Position numbers and translations under genes: made by a program
Notes under the pieces: model-generated
Told to the model about the DNA's origin: nothing
Databases searched by the model: none
Seen by the model: the letters and a program-made list of their open reading frames with translations, nothing else
DNA from: Sipunculus nudus
Lineage: Eukaryota > Annelida > Sipuncula > Golfingiida > Sipunculidae
DNA length: 64,000 nucleotides
Direction: 5' to 3'
NCBI GenBank assembly: GCA_026874595.1
Contig: CM049313.1
Span: forward strand, 62,498,659-62,562,658
In this document: one piece after another, positions 37,101-49,209 of the stretch
Numbering within the stretch: position 1 is the first letter of the stretch
How the letters are laid out: the number at the start of each line of letters is the position of its first letter

Positions 37101-40100
37101 ATACTCTAAAATTTCCATAATTTATCGTTAAAAAGGTGAGTTCATATATTATGTGCGGAAAAAAATCGAATTGCGTATTGTATATGATATAACTGATGAC
37201 ATGACAATCGTCTCTTTCTATTTCTTAATTAGATTTTATTTTGATTTTTTAAAATTTTTTTTCTATATCTGTTCACAAATATTGCCTTTGATACAAGGGG
37301 GAAAATACTTGAATGAGGAAGCAACAGTATAAATATTTGTCCCCATATTGACATATTCGTGCGCTTCTAAAAATGCGTACCATATTGGCACCATCTAGCG
37401 TGAACTTTACTCTCGTGCAATTTTGACATCACTTGGCCCAAATCGCTGGGTTTTATCGCCCGCCAAGTAAATACCCCACCGCGTTCTACTGCCTCAATCC
37501 GAATACCGCATACCGCGCGCCTGGTAAACGCAGCTTTACAGGGGTCGATGACCTGATTTCATTATCGATATTTAGGTCCAAAGTATACAGGTGTGTGTAA
37601 GTGTATGAGGGAGAGGGGGAGGGGGTTTCTTGCGTCACCCGGGATGCAAAACATGGATGGGATTTTTTATCTATTTTCTTTCTCCTTCTGTCTTCCTTCC
37701 GTCCCTGTTTGCATTTGATCTCCTCTAAAGCTGATTTTCTGAATATTTAGTCAAAGTGATAATTACAGATGCCAGCTTTGCACCTCATATCTATTTGTGA
37801 CCAAGACCCTATTTTCGTAGTCTCGTGATCGTTAGATGATTGAAAACACCATAATCGCTCAATTATAAAAAAATAGTTATTTGCAGGCTCTGAGATACCA
37901 CAAGGGGATCCTCTCCCCTAGCCCACAAGTGGGCACAAGTGACGTGAAGCTTGAAAATAAGATGTATAATTTAACATATGTTTGCAGTTGCCGAGTGATG
38001 ACTGGAAACCTCTCTCCACGACGCCCTAAACTGACCCAGCAGTTCTGCCACTATATACTTTTTAAAATGTGACATACTTTTTTCAAGCAATAAACCTTTT
38101 TAGACCTTTATTATGCTGTTTTCAGAGTTTTAATACATTTTATCCTTTTTTTCTCTTATCATCGTCTTCAGGTGGTGATTATAGGTTGTTTACCTGAACT
38201 TATTGAGTGCAGTAGACATGATCTGTCAATATTTCATTATGGTGGCAATTTAATATTGATTATTTTTTTTCTGCTATCTTGCCAATGTTTTACAAAATCA
38301 CTGGATATATGGAATACAGGAATATATATATTATTACATATACACATTCATACCTTTAGCATGTTTAGACGTAGCGCATGCTGTAAAATTGCCCTATTTT
38401 GCATTGAGTTGTATTTTTTCACACTTTTTTCAGACATTTTTTACTTTTTTGTTGTTGTAAGAATGTACCCTTTTTTTTAATGTACGACCGGAAATATAAG
38501 GCCAAGATTAAAAAATATATATACGGATAACATCTGTCATCAGGGACTGATTTTGTGCCCAGGTTTTTTTTTATGAAAATAAGCCGTATTTTAAGTGAAA
38601 ACAGGGTCAGAAAGGAAAATAAAAGACGAAGAAAATTAAAAACAAAAATAAATGGATGGTTTTGCACTCGGGGGTACATGGGAATACCCAACCGTAAAAA
38701 AAAATTCCGAAATATTGATATACCAATAATCTCATCAACCCCTGTAACCCCCCCCCCCCCTCCCCGCCCCCACGCCCATTTACACGGGGGAGACTTTAAT
38801 ATCGGGTGAAAATCTTTCACCTGTGGCTATAACTCTTATAGCAAAGGTCACTCTTGAAATATCAGTCACACGAGCAGAAGATAAAAAAAAAGAAATAAAA
38901 ATCGATGGCTTGAGGTAAAAAAAAAATAAAAGGCATCGTTTTCAGGCAATTAAAATCAATTTAAAACCCCCCACATCAAATTTTTTTATTTCGATTTTCA
39001 ATAGAACTTACCAATTTTGAGCTCAAGCCGCACGAACATTTCTTTCAATAAGATAAAATAATACAATTATGTTAAAATTTCCTTTGTTTTGTAGAGCTTT
39101 TACTTGTTTAGCAAAAAAATATATTGTTATGCCTTTCCCTGATCATATGACATTTCTATCTAAAAATACAAAAGTGGTAAAAAAAAAATCGCCTGCCCTT
39201 ATCGATTTGTGAAAAAAGTGCCTGAGAACCAAACCTTATTATATTTTTGGCTAATCGATACACTTAAGGGGGCCCAGAAATATAAACCCTTCGGCATGTA
39301 TAACCATATTATAGAAACAAATTCATCGCATTCTATAAACCTTAAATATGTTATCGTTGAAACTGTAAAAAATAAGGGGTTTTCAAAGGGTTCTAAAAGT
39401 GTTCAGTTTTAACCTTTAACTAACATAAACCATTTTGGCATAGGGACTGTTTAACAGAGGGTTTTTGGTTCAAAATGTTTTTTGTGAAAAAAAACTTTTA
39501 TGACTATATATATGAAAAGTGTATGAAAACATATCGTTCATAAAACATGTTTTCACGAAAAATACAATAAACATTATTACTATGACCATCCAGTGCTAAA
39601 TGAGTCTATAACATGCAGAGGCACAATACACATGTTCTCAAAATCAAGGTCACGCGACGTTCCTAACACATAGGCATCACCGTCACGTGATCAGGTCACA
39701 TTGCCCTGAGGACCATGTTGTGTTTACACAGAAAGGAAAGTCCATATGTCTTTCCATTATATGTTATGTATGAGTAGGTCTTTGGATAATCACGGCGAAT
39801 GCTTTCGTCAAAACGCGATTGTAAAGAGGGAACCCGTCACGTGAAACCGCTTAATTGCCACTCAAAGACCCTTTAAAAATGCACGCCATGTAATGTTTAT
39901 ACAGTTCAGGTTAAGACTCTTTACATCTCTGTGTTGTAAACACACATTAAAACGGTACTCAAGACGCGACAACAGCATGTGTGTAATGACCATGACGTGT
40001 GTGTATAGACAAAGCATTGAAAGTCCTTATATACATATAGGCCCAAGAGGGTTATAAAGCATATATGTTAGTATCAAAAACCCTCCACATGATGGCTTTA

Positions 40101-40621
40101 TAACATTTGTTAAGAGTTAATCATTTTTGAGAATGATGCTAATAACTGCTTTCATGAATACTCCTTTCACCTTCGTTTTTCTTATGAAAGAGGTTTGACT
40201 TCCACTTACACTATATTTGTGATACATTCGAATAAAAAACAGGGAAAAGACTCTTCCCAATTTGTTTGTGTGCAAGTATGCAGCATGCATATGGTAACTT
40301 CTTAAAATGTCCTTATTTTCTTGCAGAATCACGTGAGCTATGCATATTCGAACTTTTTATATACTATATACGATGTATGAAGCACACGCACATATTATTA
40401 AGAGATAATATAAAAGTAATTTAAGTAATAAATAGCTAAACATATGGATCCGAGTCATAGCTTTATGCGACACATATGCTCTTTCCATCCCTACCTTCAA
40501 ACACAATGGCGAATGCTTGCCAGTAGGATGGCACCGCTAACAGGGTACTGATGGTGAAGAAGGAGGTAAATTGCCACAATCCCTGCCCGCCAAGGTAAAC
40601 AAGCGCCTCCTCTGCTCCCAT
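27263..40621 (-). CDS. SLC22-type organic-ion transporter B, 11 exons, 571 aa
   Basis: Exons in transcript order: 40621-40495, 35654-35446, 34384-34157, 32407-32211, 31808-31688, 31038-30935, 30477-30343, 29927-29842, 28904-28772, 27960-27888, 27565-27263. All junctions are GT-AG and the phases are 1,0,0,2,0,2,2,1,2,0; the sum is 1716 bp. Helix 1 is in exon 1. Exon 2 is the large extracellular loop with cysteines 51, 67, 73 and 90 and sequons at N56 and N79. The MFS loop motif PLSDIYGRK is at 142-150. PESTRW (257-262) replaces the usual PESPRW. GRRIP is at 376-380, QEIFPTNIR closes exon 9, and GPETKGRVLP starts at 497. The C-tail is charged and contains NPGY (554-557). The length suits SLC22, plasma-membrane carriers of organic cations, anions or zwitterions; the substrate cannot be read from sequence. 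It is a tandem duplicate of gene C. Introns 3 and 10 hold a solo LTR and a (GA)n tract. Confidence 0.93.
28118..28160. repeat. (GA)n microsatellite in gene B intron 9
   Basis: Pure GA dinucleotide run between exons 9 and 10 of gene B. Confidence 0.95.
32446..32525 (+). mobile_element. tRNA-derived SINE fragment in gene B intron 3
   Basis: A B-box/T-arm CCGGGTTCGATCCCCGG forms a perfect 5-bp stem, and GGGGTTAAACGCTCGG upstream fits a D-arm/A-box. An acceptor stem was not found, so this is a SINE head or tRNA pseudogene, not a working tRNA. It lies 40 bp upstream (gene sense) of exon 4. Confidence 0.55.
33272..34097 (-). mobile_element. Solo LTR, Ty3/gypsy-like, in gene B intron 3
   Basis: Termini are TTGTTAC at 33272 and TAACAA at 34092-34097, flanked on both sides by TATA (33268-33271 and 34098-34101; weak evidence in an AT tract). 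Read on the minus strand it aligns with the LTR at 51300-52080, including the TATA-box region before GGGGCTG and the CAGATTCTGTAACACTAGG end. It has the same transcriptional orientation as gene B, so its promoter or poly(A) signal could affect the host gene. Confidence 0.8.
34900..35445. other. Gene B intron 2, repeat-like patch
   Basis: Contains GGGGCGGATCCAGGACTTTGG (about 35097), an inverted CCGTCGG/CCGACGG pair near 35166-35184, and a 12-C run at 35383-35394. Words are shared with sequence near 9420 and 54940. No exon. Confidence 0.4.
36728..37535. mobile_element. Possible MITE-like element in gene B intron 1
   Basis: The left end (TTACCATGTGCGCGGTATG, about 36733) is the approximate inverse of the right end (CATACCGCGCGCCTGGTAAA, about 37511), and GCGGTATGCGGTAT words recur just inside. 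Coding capacity was not seen. Confidence 0.35.
38940..39240 (+). repeat. Interspersed repeat R2, copy 1 (gene B intron 1)
   Basis: Shares an ordered set of words with 43796-44060: ATTTTCAATAGA/ATTTTCATC, AAGATAAAATAAT, GCTTTTAC, TTTCCCTGATCATATGACATTT, then AAAAAATC and CCTGAGAACC. About 270-300 bp. Class unknown. Confidence 0.6.
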
Positions 40622-40810
40622 CCTGAAGGCAGTTGCAGGAACACACGATGTTTAGAGAGCACGTATATGTGCGTCTGTACGACCTGATGAGATACAGTGC
40701 CAGTGGTACGGTTCAATAAAAGGCGACAGCGCAATCGGTACTTTCTTCGACGAATCAGACCATAGCACTCAAGTCGACAACAACAACTAAAAAACACCGC
40801 AGTTGGTTCT

Positions 40811-40818
40811 CTTATAAG
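40811..40818 (-). promoter_or_regulatory. TATA-like box upstream of gene B
   Basis: The minus strand reads CTTATAAG about 190 bp upstream of the gene B ATG, similar in position to the gene A box. Not proven. Confidence 0.35.
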
Positions 40819-40899
40819 CTACAGAGGATTCCGGTAAAAGATATCGTAAAGCCCTCAATTATAACAAGATGACTTCTCCGTGTAAATCAGAATATACTG

Positions 40900-41162
40900 C
40901 CAAGAGTTTGCTCAAGTCACTTTGAAAAAGTGAAAATGTACGTGTATACATACTGAACAGCCTTGAACGTGATCTGTGTGCAGAAGGGAAAGCAATGCAA
41001 GCAAAATATGTCTGTCCCCCTCGATATGTATCAATAAATACCTGGTTAGTATTTAAATATATATATCAGGGCTGGGTTTCGGTAAGCTTATTCAGTTCCA
41101 ATACGTATTGCGATGTGGCCTATCGATATGTATTGACCTATCGGTATATTGATACAGCTCCT

Positions 41163-41214
<52 letters not shown>

Positions 41215-41223
41215 TATAAATAT

Positions 41224-41285
<62 letters not shown>

Positions 41286-43795
41286 AGGTCGGGAGTTTAA
41301 ATATCAGGCTTGGAGCAAAGGGTGAGCACTCTGCAGGCTGAATGGGAAGGCTGGGCACCACAACCGTGTATCACTCACAATCATAGATAAAGACTTAGAA
41401 GAGACATCTTAACTATGGAGGAGGTTAGATCCACCGAAAAAAGTATTAAATTCAAGAATAAACAACACAATAATACGAAAACAGACTATATAAACAGCCA
41501 TATTCAGTGTTATTTACCATAAATCAAACGTACTAAAAAACAAAGGAGTAACAAATAAAGCAATATCTGTATAAATAAAATAAACTGGTCAAGATACAGT
41601 GCACTGGAGTAATTATTATTATTGATTTATTCGTATTCCTGACCATGACAGTGCACGTTATGATGGATTACGATAGCCTTATAGACAATTGAGTCATTGC
41701 AGCTTTTAATGTGACAGGTCATAGGTCGTCACGGTTTGACGGAGACGCTAGTGGTAGCGTGTGATATGTGTGTGCCGTACATTTATTTCCTTCGTTGGCC
41801 TCATGCGATCTCTTATTGAGGTTATCAGAACATGATCGAGGTCAGCATGAATGCGCCTCAGTGAAAAGTCTGATCCCGCGGTCTGCTATACTCGAGCGAC
41901 AGAATTCTCTTACACGGGTGGCTGGTATAGTCAATATATGTGCTCTGCTAACCTAAGCTGTGCATTTTTTTATGACGACCTCATTATATGGCTGCTCTGA
42001 ACTTTTTTCTGTAATTCAGGTCTGCAAAATGGTTCACAAACATTCGACTGAACCAGTTGGTATGACGATATGTGGCAGCACCTAAAACCGTGCATAGGTT
42101 CTGCCATCTGGTGGAAATTTTTCATTTTACCAATTTCAAGGGGTCTAACGGCCTTGCAAGTCTACGTAGATATCCGTGTATATCAATATTTATGTATGTT
42201 AGAATTACATAAAGAGGAGTAGAATCCGTAAAAATTCAAATTTTTGCTTTATATTTTAAAATATTCAAACCAATAATAAACTCTTTATTCATATATAGCT
42301 GGCATATATAGCTGGTATATATAATATATTATAAATTGAGACAAAATATATTCCAATGAACGTTCGCCACATATCAATAGAACAATTTCTTTTTTTTTCT
42401 AGTAAAACTAGTTTTCGCCCCTTGAGCTTATTGAGATCTTAATATATGCTTTCTATAATACTACAGCAATCAGTTAAATTAAGTCAATATAGAATAAGAG
42501 CTAAGAGGAATGTCACCCTGAAAAGTTCATCAGAACCCTTATAGACGGAACTGTGGCAATCATAGGTTATTTATAGGCCTCTGTTGTGTATTTTGGGCAA
42601 GAAATCTTAACAAAGACTGAAAACATTGTTATGATTTTCGAGAATGTTTTATGTTTGTACACACTTTAGCTGATTAAGCCTACTTTGTGCAAGTTTGTTT
42701 TGGATTAAGTAGAATGGGATAATGGCATATATGTATACTGAAAATAAGGCAATAATCATTTCCTAAAGACGTGTTTCCGTTATTCCTCATTAGTTTTTCC
42801 ACTGATCCTATTTTATTGTTAATATCACCGGTGTCAACCTAAACGGCATATTTTTGCATATAAATCCAAACTAGATGAAATCACTCTACCAGTAAGCCGC
42901 ATATGATGTTTTCTTGAGTTCAAATTGTTAAAATAGCACGTATAGATCAAATATAGATGCCATCAGTTCTGCTATCCGCTTTTTTTTAAAACTCAATTCC
43001 CTGGGCCTTTAATACATCATATGTACCTAGTTAACCTTAACCTTTTTGGTGTTTGCCTACCAGAGTACACCACTGCCATTCTACACAGCCCATGAACAAC
43101 ACATTATCTTGGAAGCAAAAAAATGGGAAGGCACATCGTCATTCAGCGTTGATGAATCCATTAATTAATGAATCTTCGGCTGCTCCATTTCTATGACGGG
43201 AAGTTGAGGTTCAAATGTCAAACTGAATACACGAATAACCGTTAATTACAAGTAAATGTACCAAATATATACCAGTGTTAAGTACAGCGCGACCTAAATA
43301 CGCATTCAAGAGTGAGTTTTGCGTATTTTCATAGTCGGAAAAGCATTTATAAATGCTTTCTAACCTTTTCGTCCCATGGAGGGCACGGAAAGGCAGAAAG
43401 GAAACTGGAAATTATTAAAAATATATAAAATAATTTTATTTATCACACTGTTGATACTGGTAAATATATTTGCAAACATACAGCATAAAAGCACTCTTGA
43501 ACTGTAAATTGTTTGTTGCTTTTGTTGTTATGAGAGACTGTAATGGTGTTTATGGTCCCACAAATCTTTGTGTGCGCTTTTGTGATTAGAGCTTTTTTCT
43601 CCAAAACATTGAGAAACGTGATCCATTGAACAGATACCAAAGCCTGACATCAAATTATCGATGAACAGGCCAGCCAGCATTGGTTTTGGTTATTGGTTTG
43701 AATATTTCAAAAGTAATGCAAATTTTAGTATTTCAAAAAGTTATGAGCAGGCAGTGTTTTTTCCATCATTCCAACGTATATATATATATATAAGG
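40900..43795. other. Intergenic sequence between genes B and C, right of gene B
   Basis: Holds (AT)n and (CA)n microsatellites at about 41165-41281 and AT-rich unique sequence. No gene recognised. Confidence 0.5.
41165..41281. repeat. Compound (AT)n-(CA)n-(AT)n microsatellite
   Basis: Two AT dinucleotide runs flank a short CA run. Confidence 0.95.
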
Positions 43796-44060
43796 TAAAG
43801 GTTCTCAGGCATAGCCCACGTCAATTTTAACCCTCGATCAAAATTTGTTATTTTGATTTTCATCTTTAAAGAAGATAAAATAATTTTAATAAGTTTTCCT
43901 TTGGTATGTTGTGCTTTTACCTCTTAAGAAGACAAGATATTATTATCATGATTTTCCCTGATCATATGACATTTTTATCGGAATTTATACAAATGTTTAT
44001 AAAAAAATCCCGCCCGCCCGCACTGAATTAAAAAAACAGCCTAAGAACCATACTTCTTGG
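43796..44060 (+). repeat. Interspersed repeat R2, copy 2
   Basis: Counterpart of 38940-39240 in the same orientation, ending at CAGCCTAAGAACCATAC. Confidence 0.6.
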
Positions 44061-44088
44061 CCTAATAACTATAATATATATAGATAGG

Positions 44089-44540
44089 ATCGGTATACAC
44101 AGAAAAGTCGGTTCACTGATGATAGGAAGGGAACCCACGATCTTTCGATCTCCGGTCGGTGGCCTTACCACCTGTCTACGCCAGATTCCCTTCCCCTCTG
44201 TGTATTTGCACACTTTTATAGAAACCAGCGAAGTGACGTCACGGTAGAGACGTCATGGTCTCACCCGCTAACGTGTCGGCACGGCGACTTTGCATGCAGC
44301 AGAGAGAACTAATGGCCTAATATGGTGTGCTGCATATATTATAAATGATGTATGAATAGCCATGCTGGTTCATTGTTTAAAGATGGAAATGGTATACACA
44401 GAAAAGCCGGTTCACTCACGGTGGGAATCGAACCCACGATCTTCCGATTCCCGGTCGGTGGCCTTACCACTTGGTTACGCCAGATTCCCTTCCCCTACCG
44501 TGACGTCACTTCGCTGGTCCTATAAAGTGTGCAAAAATGA
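44089..44540 (-). mobile_element. Pair of tRNA-derived SINE copies with inverted flanks
   Basis: Two copies, about 44095-44210 and 44395-44495, share GGTTCAC, GGTCGGTGGCCTTACCAC and ACGCCAGATTCCCTTCCCCT in the same orientation. On the minus strand, copy 2 gives a T-arm GTGGGTTCGATTCCCAC (perfect 5-bp stem), an anticodon-like loop CCGGGAA closed by CCGA/TCGG, and a D-arm-like GGCGTAACCAAGTGGTAAGGCC. The acceptor ends do not pair, so neither is a functional tRNA gene. The sequence after copy 1 (TGCACACTTTTATAG through GACGTCACGGTAG) is the inverse of that after copy 2 (CTACCGTGACGTCAC through CTATAAAGTGTGCA), making a large foldback. Confidence 0.6.
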
Positions 44541-45049
44541 GGGGGGGGGGGGGACTTTGATGCGTATACAGGTGTACGCGGAGGTATGTGCTCCGGGACT
44601 GCTTTCTAAATACCTCATGCCTACGTGAATGATCATCACGTATAATATGTATGGTCGTGGGAAAGGCCAATTAGATAATTACAGGTTCTTGGATATCAAC
44701 GGAATGACACATCACAAAACATAGTGATTTATCACAACCACACAAGGACTTGAGTGAGAAATTACTTAGAAGTCTGACCTTGACTTTTTCCTTGTAAAAT
44801 GACTAAATTTGTTCACCGATGACACCGATGGTTTCATGAAATGTTTTTTGTGTATTATTCAGTTAAAATGAGGAACGTATGAGTGATCAAGATCCACTTC
44901 ACAGCTGATGACTTTGTTCTCGATAGGTCTTATATATCATCTCTGTCACTTAACACTCCATGTGACTGTGAAGCATGGATTTAGTGAAAAAGGGAAAATA
45001 GAGTGAGATGTGTTGCATATTAGCGTGGATGTCTGCCACGTAAACATGA

Positions 45050-45860
45050 TTGAAGGTGGCGCCACCTGTCATTTGAACGAGGAAACTATCCAAGATGAAT
45101 ACACATAAAAAAATTCAGGTGGACAAGTCAAACCAGTGATGAGATATGACTGATATTTACCCTAGGCAGATGAACAGATGGACATCACGCAAATATGGTG
45201 TTAGGTTGGGCCACCAAATTTGTTAAAGCTGAAGAAATATGTAAGATCTATGGTCATGCGAAATAACAGGCGTGTATACGTATTTATAGGTGGTGCCACC
45301 TGCCAACTCACCGTAAATCTATCCCAGATGTATACACGTGCAAAATTTCAGGCTGATACGTCAAATCATTCCTTAGATATTAACATGGATGTCAGGCGGT
45401 AGCATTGAATTTTAGTCGGATAAGTCAAACCACCCCCGAAATCTGACTGATTTTTATTTTAAACAGATAAATAGATGTACACCATGGAAACATATTTGCA
45501 TGTGGCGCCACCAGTTTTGTGTATGATGAAGAGCTATGTATAATCTTTACACATGCGCAATTTTAGGCGGATAAGTCTAACCAATCCTGATATATTAACA
45601 TGATGCAGCGTTAACTTGATTGTAGATGGCGATGGCGCCACTTATCATGTAAACGAGAAACCTATCCATGAAGTCTATACTTAAAAAAATTCGGGCGTAT
45701 AGATCCAACCACTGCAGAGATATGAGTGTTTTTAACCCAAGAAAGAAGAACAGATGAACGCTGTGCAAAAATCGATGTAGATGACACCACCAATTTAGTG
45801 TATGATGTCAATCTTTCTAAGAGCTATATCCATGCAGCATTTCAGGCGTTTAACTTTTTT
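45050..45860. repeat. Strongly diverged tandem repeat
   Basis: Phrases alternate along the region: GGCGCCACCTGTCAT (45059), GGTGCCACCTGCC (45292), GGCGCCACCAGTTTTGTGTA (45500), GGCGCCACTTATCAT (45631), GACACCACCAATTTAGTGTA (45782). Between them ACAGATGAACAGATGGAC-like and TTCAGGCGGATAAGTC-like words repeat. The spacing varies from about 130 to 230 bp. Confidence 0.6.
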
Positions 45861-47985
45861 TTAGGTTTAAAGTTATAATAGTTATAATCAGTGGCGACAG
45901 TTTATCTTCCGGGGGGGGGGGATCGCACACACACAAATATATATAAACCAGGTTTAGATATAATATTTCACAGAAAAACTTATTAATTGAATCAAAGTCT
46001 ATAATTATTATTAATAATTTATTTCAATGACAATATAAAAAATATTCTCTCTATAGCGGGGGGGGGGAGGGTGATTACATTAAATATCTCCCTTTGCCAA
46101 AATGTTGGGGATACATACCCCCCCCCCCCCCCTCCATTTTGACGCCATTGGTTAAATTACTGCGAGGGCTGGTTGAGCCTGTTTACAATTTCCATATAAC
46201 CAAGAATAAACATTGAAGATGAAATAAAGTTTTTTGTGCAAAAGCCATAGACAAGAATTATTAACCTTTAATTTCAACTCATATTATATGCTTTGTCAAA
46301 TGAGTTGAATTCGCCGGTCATGTTGTTATGGAACCGGTCTCACTTTTAAAATACTTGCTTAGCTGATAACATACATCTGCAAAATTCCATTTAGGTTTCG
46401 GACGACGTGACAAAGCCACAGCACACGTTTTCTCATTTATATTACGTTGTTCCCCGGGCCTGGTGATTTCCCTACCTGCGGGCCATGGTTGTTTATCTAT
46501 CCGCAGTGCTGGGTAATAACACAATTAAAGGAACGCTCAAAAGGCGTAACCGTTTGTGAAAGAAATATGGCAGTGGGGCACTGCCACCTTATGCCTGCAG
46601 AGCACTCATCTGGGGCGGGGACGTACTTAGCTGTGACAACCAGACTCAGTATAGGCAGTCGGATAATTGGGCTGGTAAGCCTATTCGAGTCCTGATACAA
46701 ATAATATCGAGGAATGTATCGCGGTGGTCTTGCTTGGGGTTGCATTCATATTGTGGTAAACGGCCGATAGTATCAATATTATGCTAAGAATGATAAATTA
46801 ACACAGTAGTATACATGTGAGCTCACAACCCAAACTGAAACACCGTCTCCATGGACACGGGTCATATATCCTGTATCGCCTGTAAGCTGACTGCGTCCTG
46901 TAACCCGTTCGAGCCTTGCTTGTGTTCATACGGTCATAAATTCAACAAACATGCCGAGGAGTTTACCAATGTGCTGGATTAAAACGGAACATTTCTCGCT
47001 CATGTATGGAAAATTAGAAAGTACACAAAAATGATAATGATTGGTCTGGTTTATGTTGATTGACAGCGTACCTGTAGGCCATGAAGCGTTATCAGAATTT
47101 ATGAAAATATTTGCATCATCACAAGGCCTTAAAATGCGTTCCTCAGATCAGATATAAAGACACTCTGGCGCCTGTAATCAGGTCGTAATGACAGGGGTCA
47201 GTATAACGCCAGGACGCACTATGAAACAGTGTTTCCGCCCTCCGGCTGAGATTCACGATCTAGACATGCCCATGACATGTCTGACATGAGGTTATATCTA
47301 CAGGTAGTACTGCCTCTGTTGAACTACTTTCTGCGATCCAAAATTTCTTCTCCAGTTTTCTTGAGATAAGTCAGTAATTAAGAACACCCTGTAGCCTTCA
47401 GTAATATAAGACTCCTTGTTTTATTTCTCTCAGTTTCTCGAATAGCTCATGAGTGTGTTAGACTCACGCTCTATTATAGTACCGCTGCTCTAGGTCAATC
47501 ACTATGCTTGGCTGAGGGCCATAATAGAGCAGGGTACCAGTCTAATGAGTGTGTGATCAATTAATGTGTATTGCTATTATGCGCACTCACTAAAACCCGG
47601 ATGTCACAGGTCGTATGTGGGAATTACGGGTATAACGCAAATTCATATAACAGACCCTTATATTTAAATGCCAAAAGCATATAGAGGATTTAAAACCGGG
47701 TATCTACAATAATTAGTGAAGGATTTCGAGGCGCCAAAAAAATATTACAAAGTTGATATTCTGTGTGTAAATGACAGCAAAAATGCACCAGAATGAAAAA
47801 GTATATACATACATTTTTTTTAATTTTCCACACCGTATATTTGCTGATTGAACGGTTTATCTGGGTTTTCAGTCCTCTGTTTGTCTCGATTTTCATTGAC
47901 CCTTCTCTGATTTTATGACCTCTCTGCCCCCTGACAACACAGAAGATACTTCGATTAAGCCAAGATGACCCAAAGCCGTATCTCA
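45861..47985. other. Intergenic sequence, no gene recognised
   Basis: Homopolymer runs at about 45911 (11 G), 46058 (10 G) and 46118-46132 (15 C). The remainder is unique-looking; overlapping short frames at 46318-46745 have no recognisable motif. Confidence 0.45.
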
Positions 47986-47987
47986 AT

Positions 47988-48160
47988 ACTGTTACGAAGA
48001 CAAATTATTCATGGGAAAATATCGGGCCGATCCCGGATTCGAACACTCTTCGGTGGCGCACAAGTCCGGCCTACCAACCGCTTTGCTAGCAAAGCAAGCT
48101 TCACTAGCGAGACAGTTCGGTCTGTTCTTTTGTAACCCCGTAACACACCCCCTCTTAAGT
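47988..48160 (-). mobile_element. tRNA-derived SINE-like repeat R3, copy 1
   Basis: Read on the minus strand: an A-box-like TAGCAAAGCGGTTGG, then a B-box-like TGTTCGAATCC about 40 bp on, then a tail ending CTTCGTAACA. A close copy lies at 48261-48418 in the same orientation. Confidence 0.55.
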
Positions 48161-48260
48161 GCGTTCTGCCATCAGAACAAGACTAATTACCCTGGAGTCA
48201 CATTTGGTGAGCTTATTCCCTGGGCCACAAAGTTACCGTCAAGTAGGACGAGACCCCATT

Positions 48261-48418
48261 ATGTTACGAAGATAAATTAATTCAAGGGAAAATACTGGCC
48301 AGATCCCGGATTCGAACCCTTGTCGGTGGCGCACAAGTCCGGCGTACCAACAGCTTCGCTAGCAAAGCAACCTTCACTAGCGAGACAGCTGGTCCGCTTT
48401 TTTGTCAACCCGTAACAA
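48261..48418 (-). mobile_element. tRNA-derived SINE-like repeat R3, copy 2
   Basis: Same order of words as copy 1 (TGTTACGAAGATAAATTA, GATCCCGGATTCGAACCC, GGTGGCGCACAAGTCCGGC, CTAGCAAAGCAA, CTAGCGAGACAG, CCCGTAACA). It abuts the 3' tail of the LINE fragment to the right. Confidence 0.6.
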
Positions 48419-48419
48419 T

Positions 48420-48960
48420 ATAATAATATAATAATATTTATTGTGGTTCAAGGCCTCTTGTTCATAATACAATCTGCAACCAACGGTACATTGCAATACA
48501 GTGTTCCTGTTATGATTTTACATGGCACATTTCAAAGAACAAATTTTTCTTCTTTTTTATATATATCTAAGCATCTATACCACCCTATTGGTAGAATAAC
48601 AATTTCAACATATCATATATGCAACATATCATATTGACATTTTATAGTCTGTGCTGTTACGATTACTATTTGGCCTCTGAATTATATTCCCTTATTTTGC
48701 TTGCCTTCATAAGATAAATTGCTTATTTCTTTACTACACCCTCTCTTTTTCCAATATTGTCCTGGCAAATATTGTTCTCTGATATCCTGATACTGTTTAC
48801 ATTTCATCAGGAAATGCCATTCATCTTTTATTATACCATTTGTTTCACAATATCTACATACTCTCTCTTGTAACATCTCACCATTATATCTGCCCTCCTC
48901 TACTCTTAATTACACAACTAAATCTAGTAAGCAGCATTCTAATAAACTTTGATTTAATAA
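48420..48960 (-). mobile_element. LINE 3' fragment (C-terminal zinc-ribbon region of a non-LTR retrotransposon)
   Basis: Minus strand. An IRMLLTRFS segment (about 48930-48905) is followed, after a frame shift, by GRYNGEMLQERVCRYCETNG and then EWHFLMKCKQYQDIR, the cysteine/histidine C-terminus found in many LINE polyproteins (C-X2-C then H-X4-C). A 64-codon frame covers 48876-48682. Downstream is a short AT-rich 3' part ending in an (ATT)-like tail at about 48417-48440. The rest of the element is absent. Confidence 0.65.
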
Positions 48961-49027
48961 TACTAATATAGTATCCTAATGTTTCACTTGTTTTATATTC
49001 TCTATATACCATTTTTACCTGATTTTC

Positions 49028-49028
49028 T

Positions 49029-49060
<32 letters not shown>
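49028..49060. repeat. (AT)n-(GT)n microsatellite downstream of gene C
   Basis: An AT dinucleotide run passes into GT repeats about 150 bp past the gene C stop codon. Confidence 0.9.
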
Positions 49061-49068
<8 letters not shown>

Positions 49069-49209
49069 CTGTGTGTGTCTGTGTGTATATTTACCCTTTT
49101 TAAATTCATAATTGGCAGAGATCATACGGATACGGTTTTATATATTTTTCAGCAGACAAATCCTGCCAATGTATGGTTTCAGTTAGCCAGCAGTGAAGAC
49201 GTCATTATA

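Noticed and set aside
38419-38820. 133-codon minus-strand frame in gene B intron 1
   Set aside because: It crosses a poly-C run and T-rich sequence and has no recognisable motif.
44395-44495. A tRNA gene (proline-like GGG anticodon loop, minus strand)
   Set aside because: T-arm and anticodon arm fold well, but the acceptor ends do not pair and a sister copy nearby has a broken T-arm; a SINE head is the better call.
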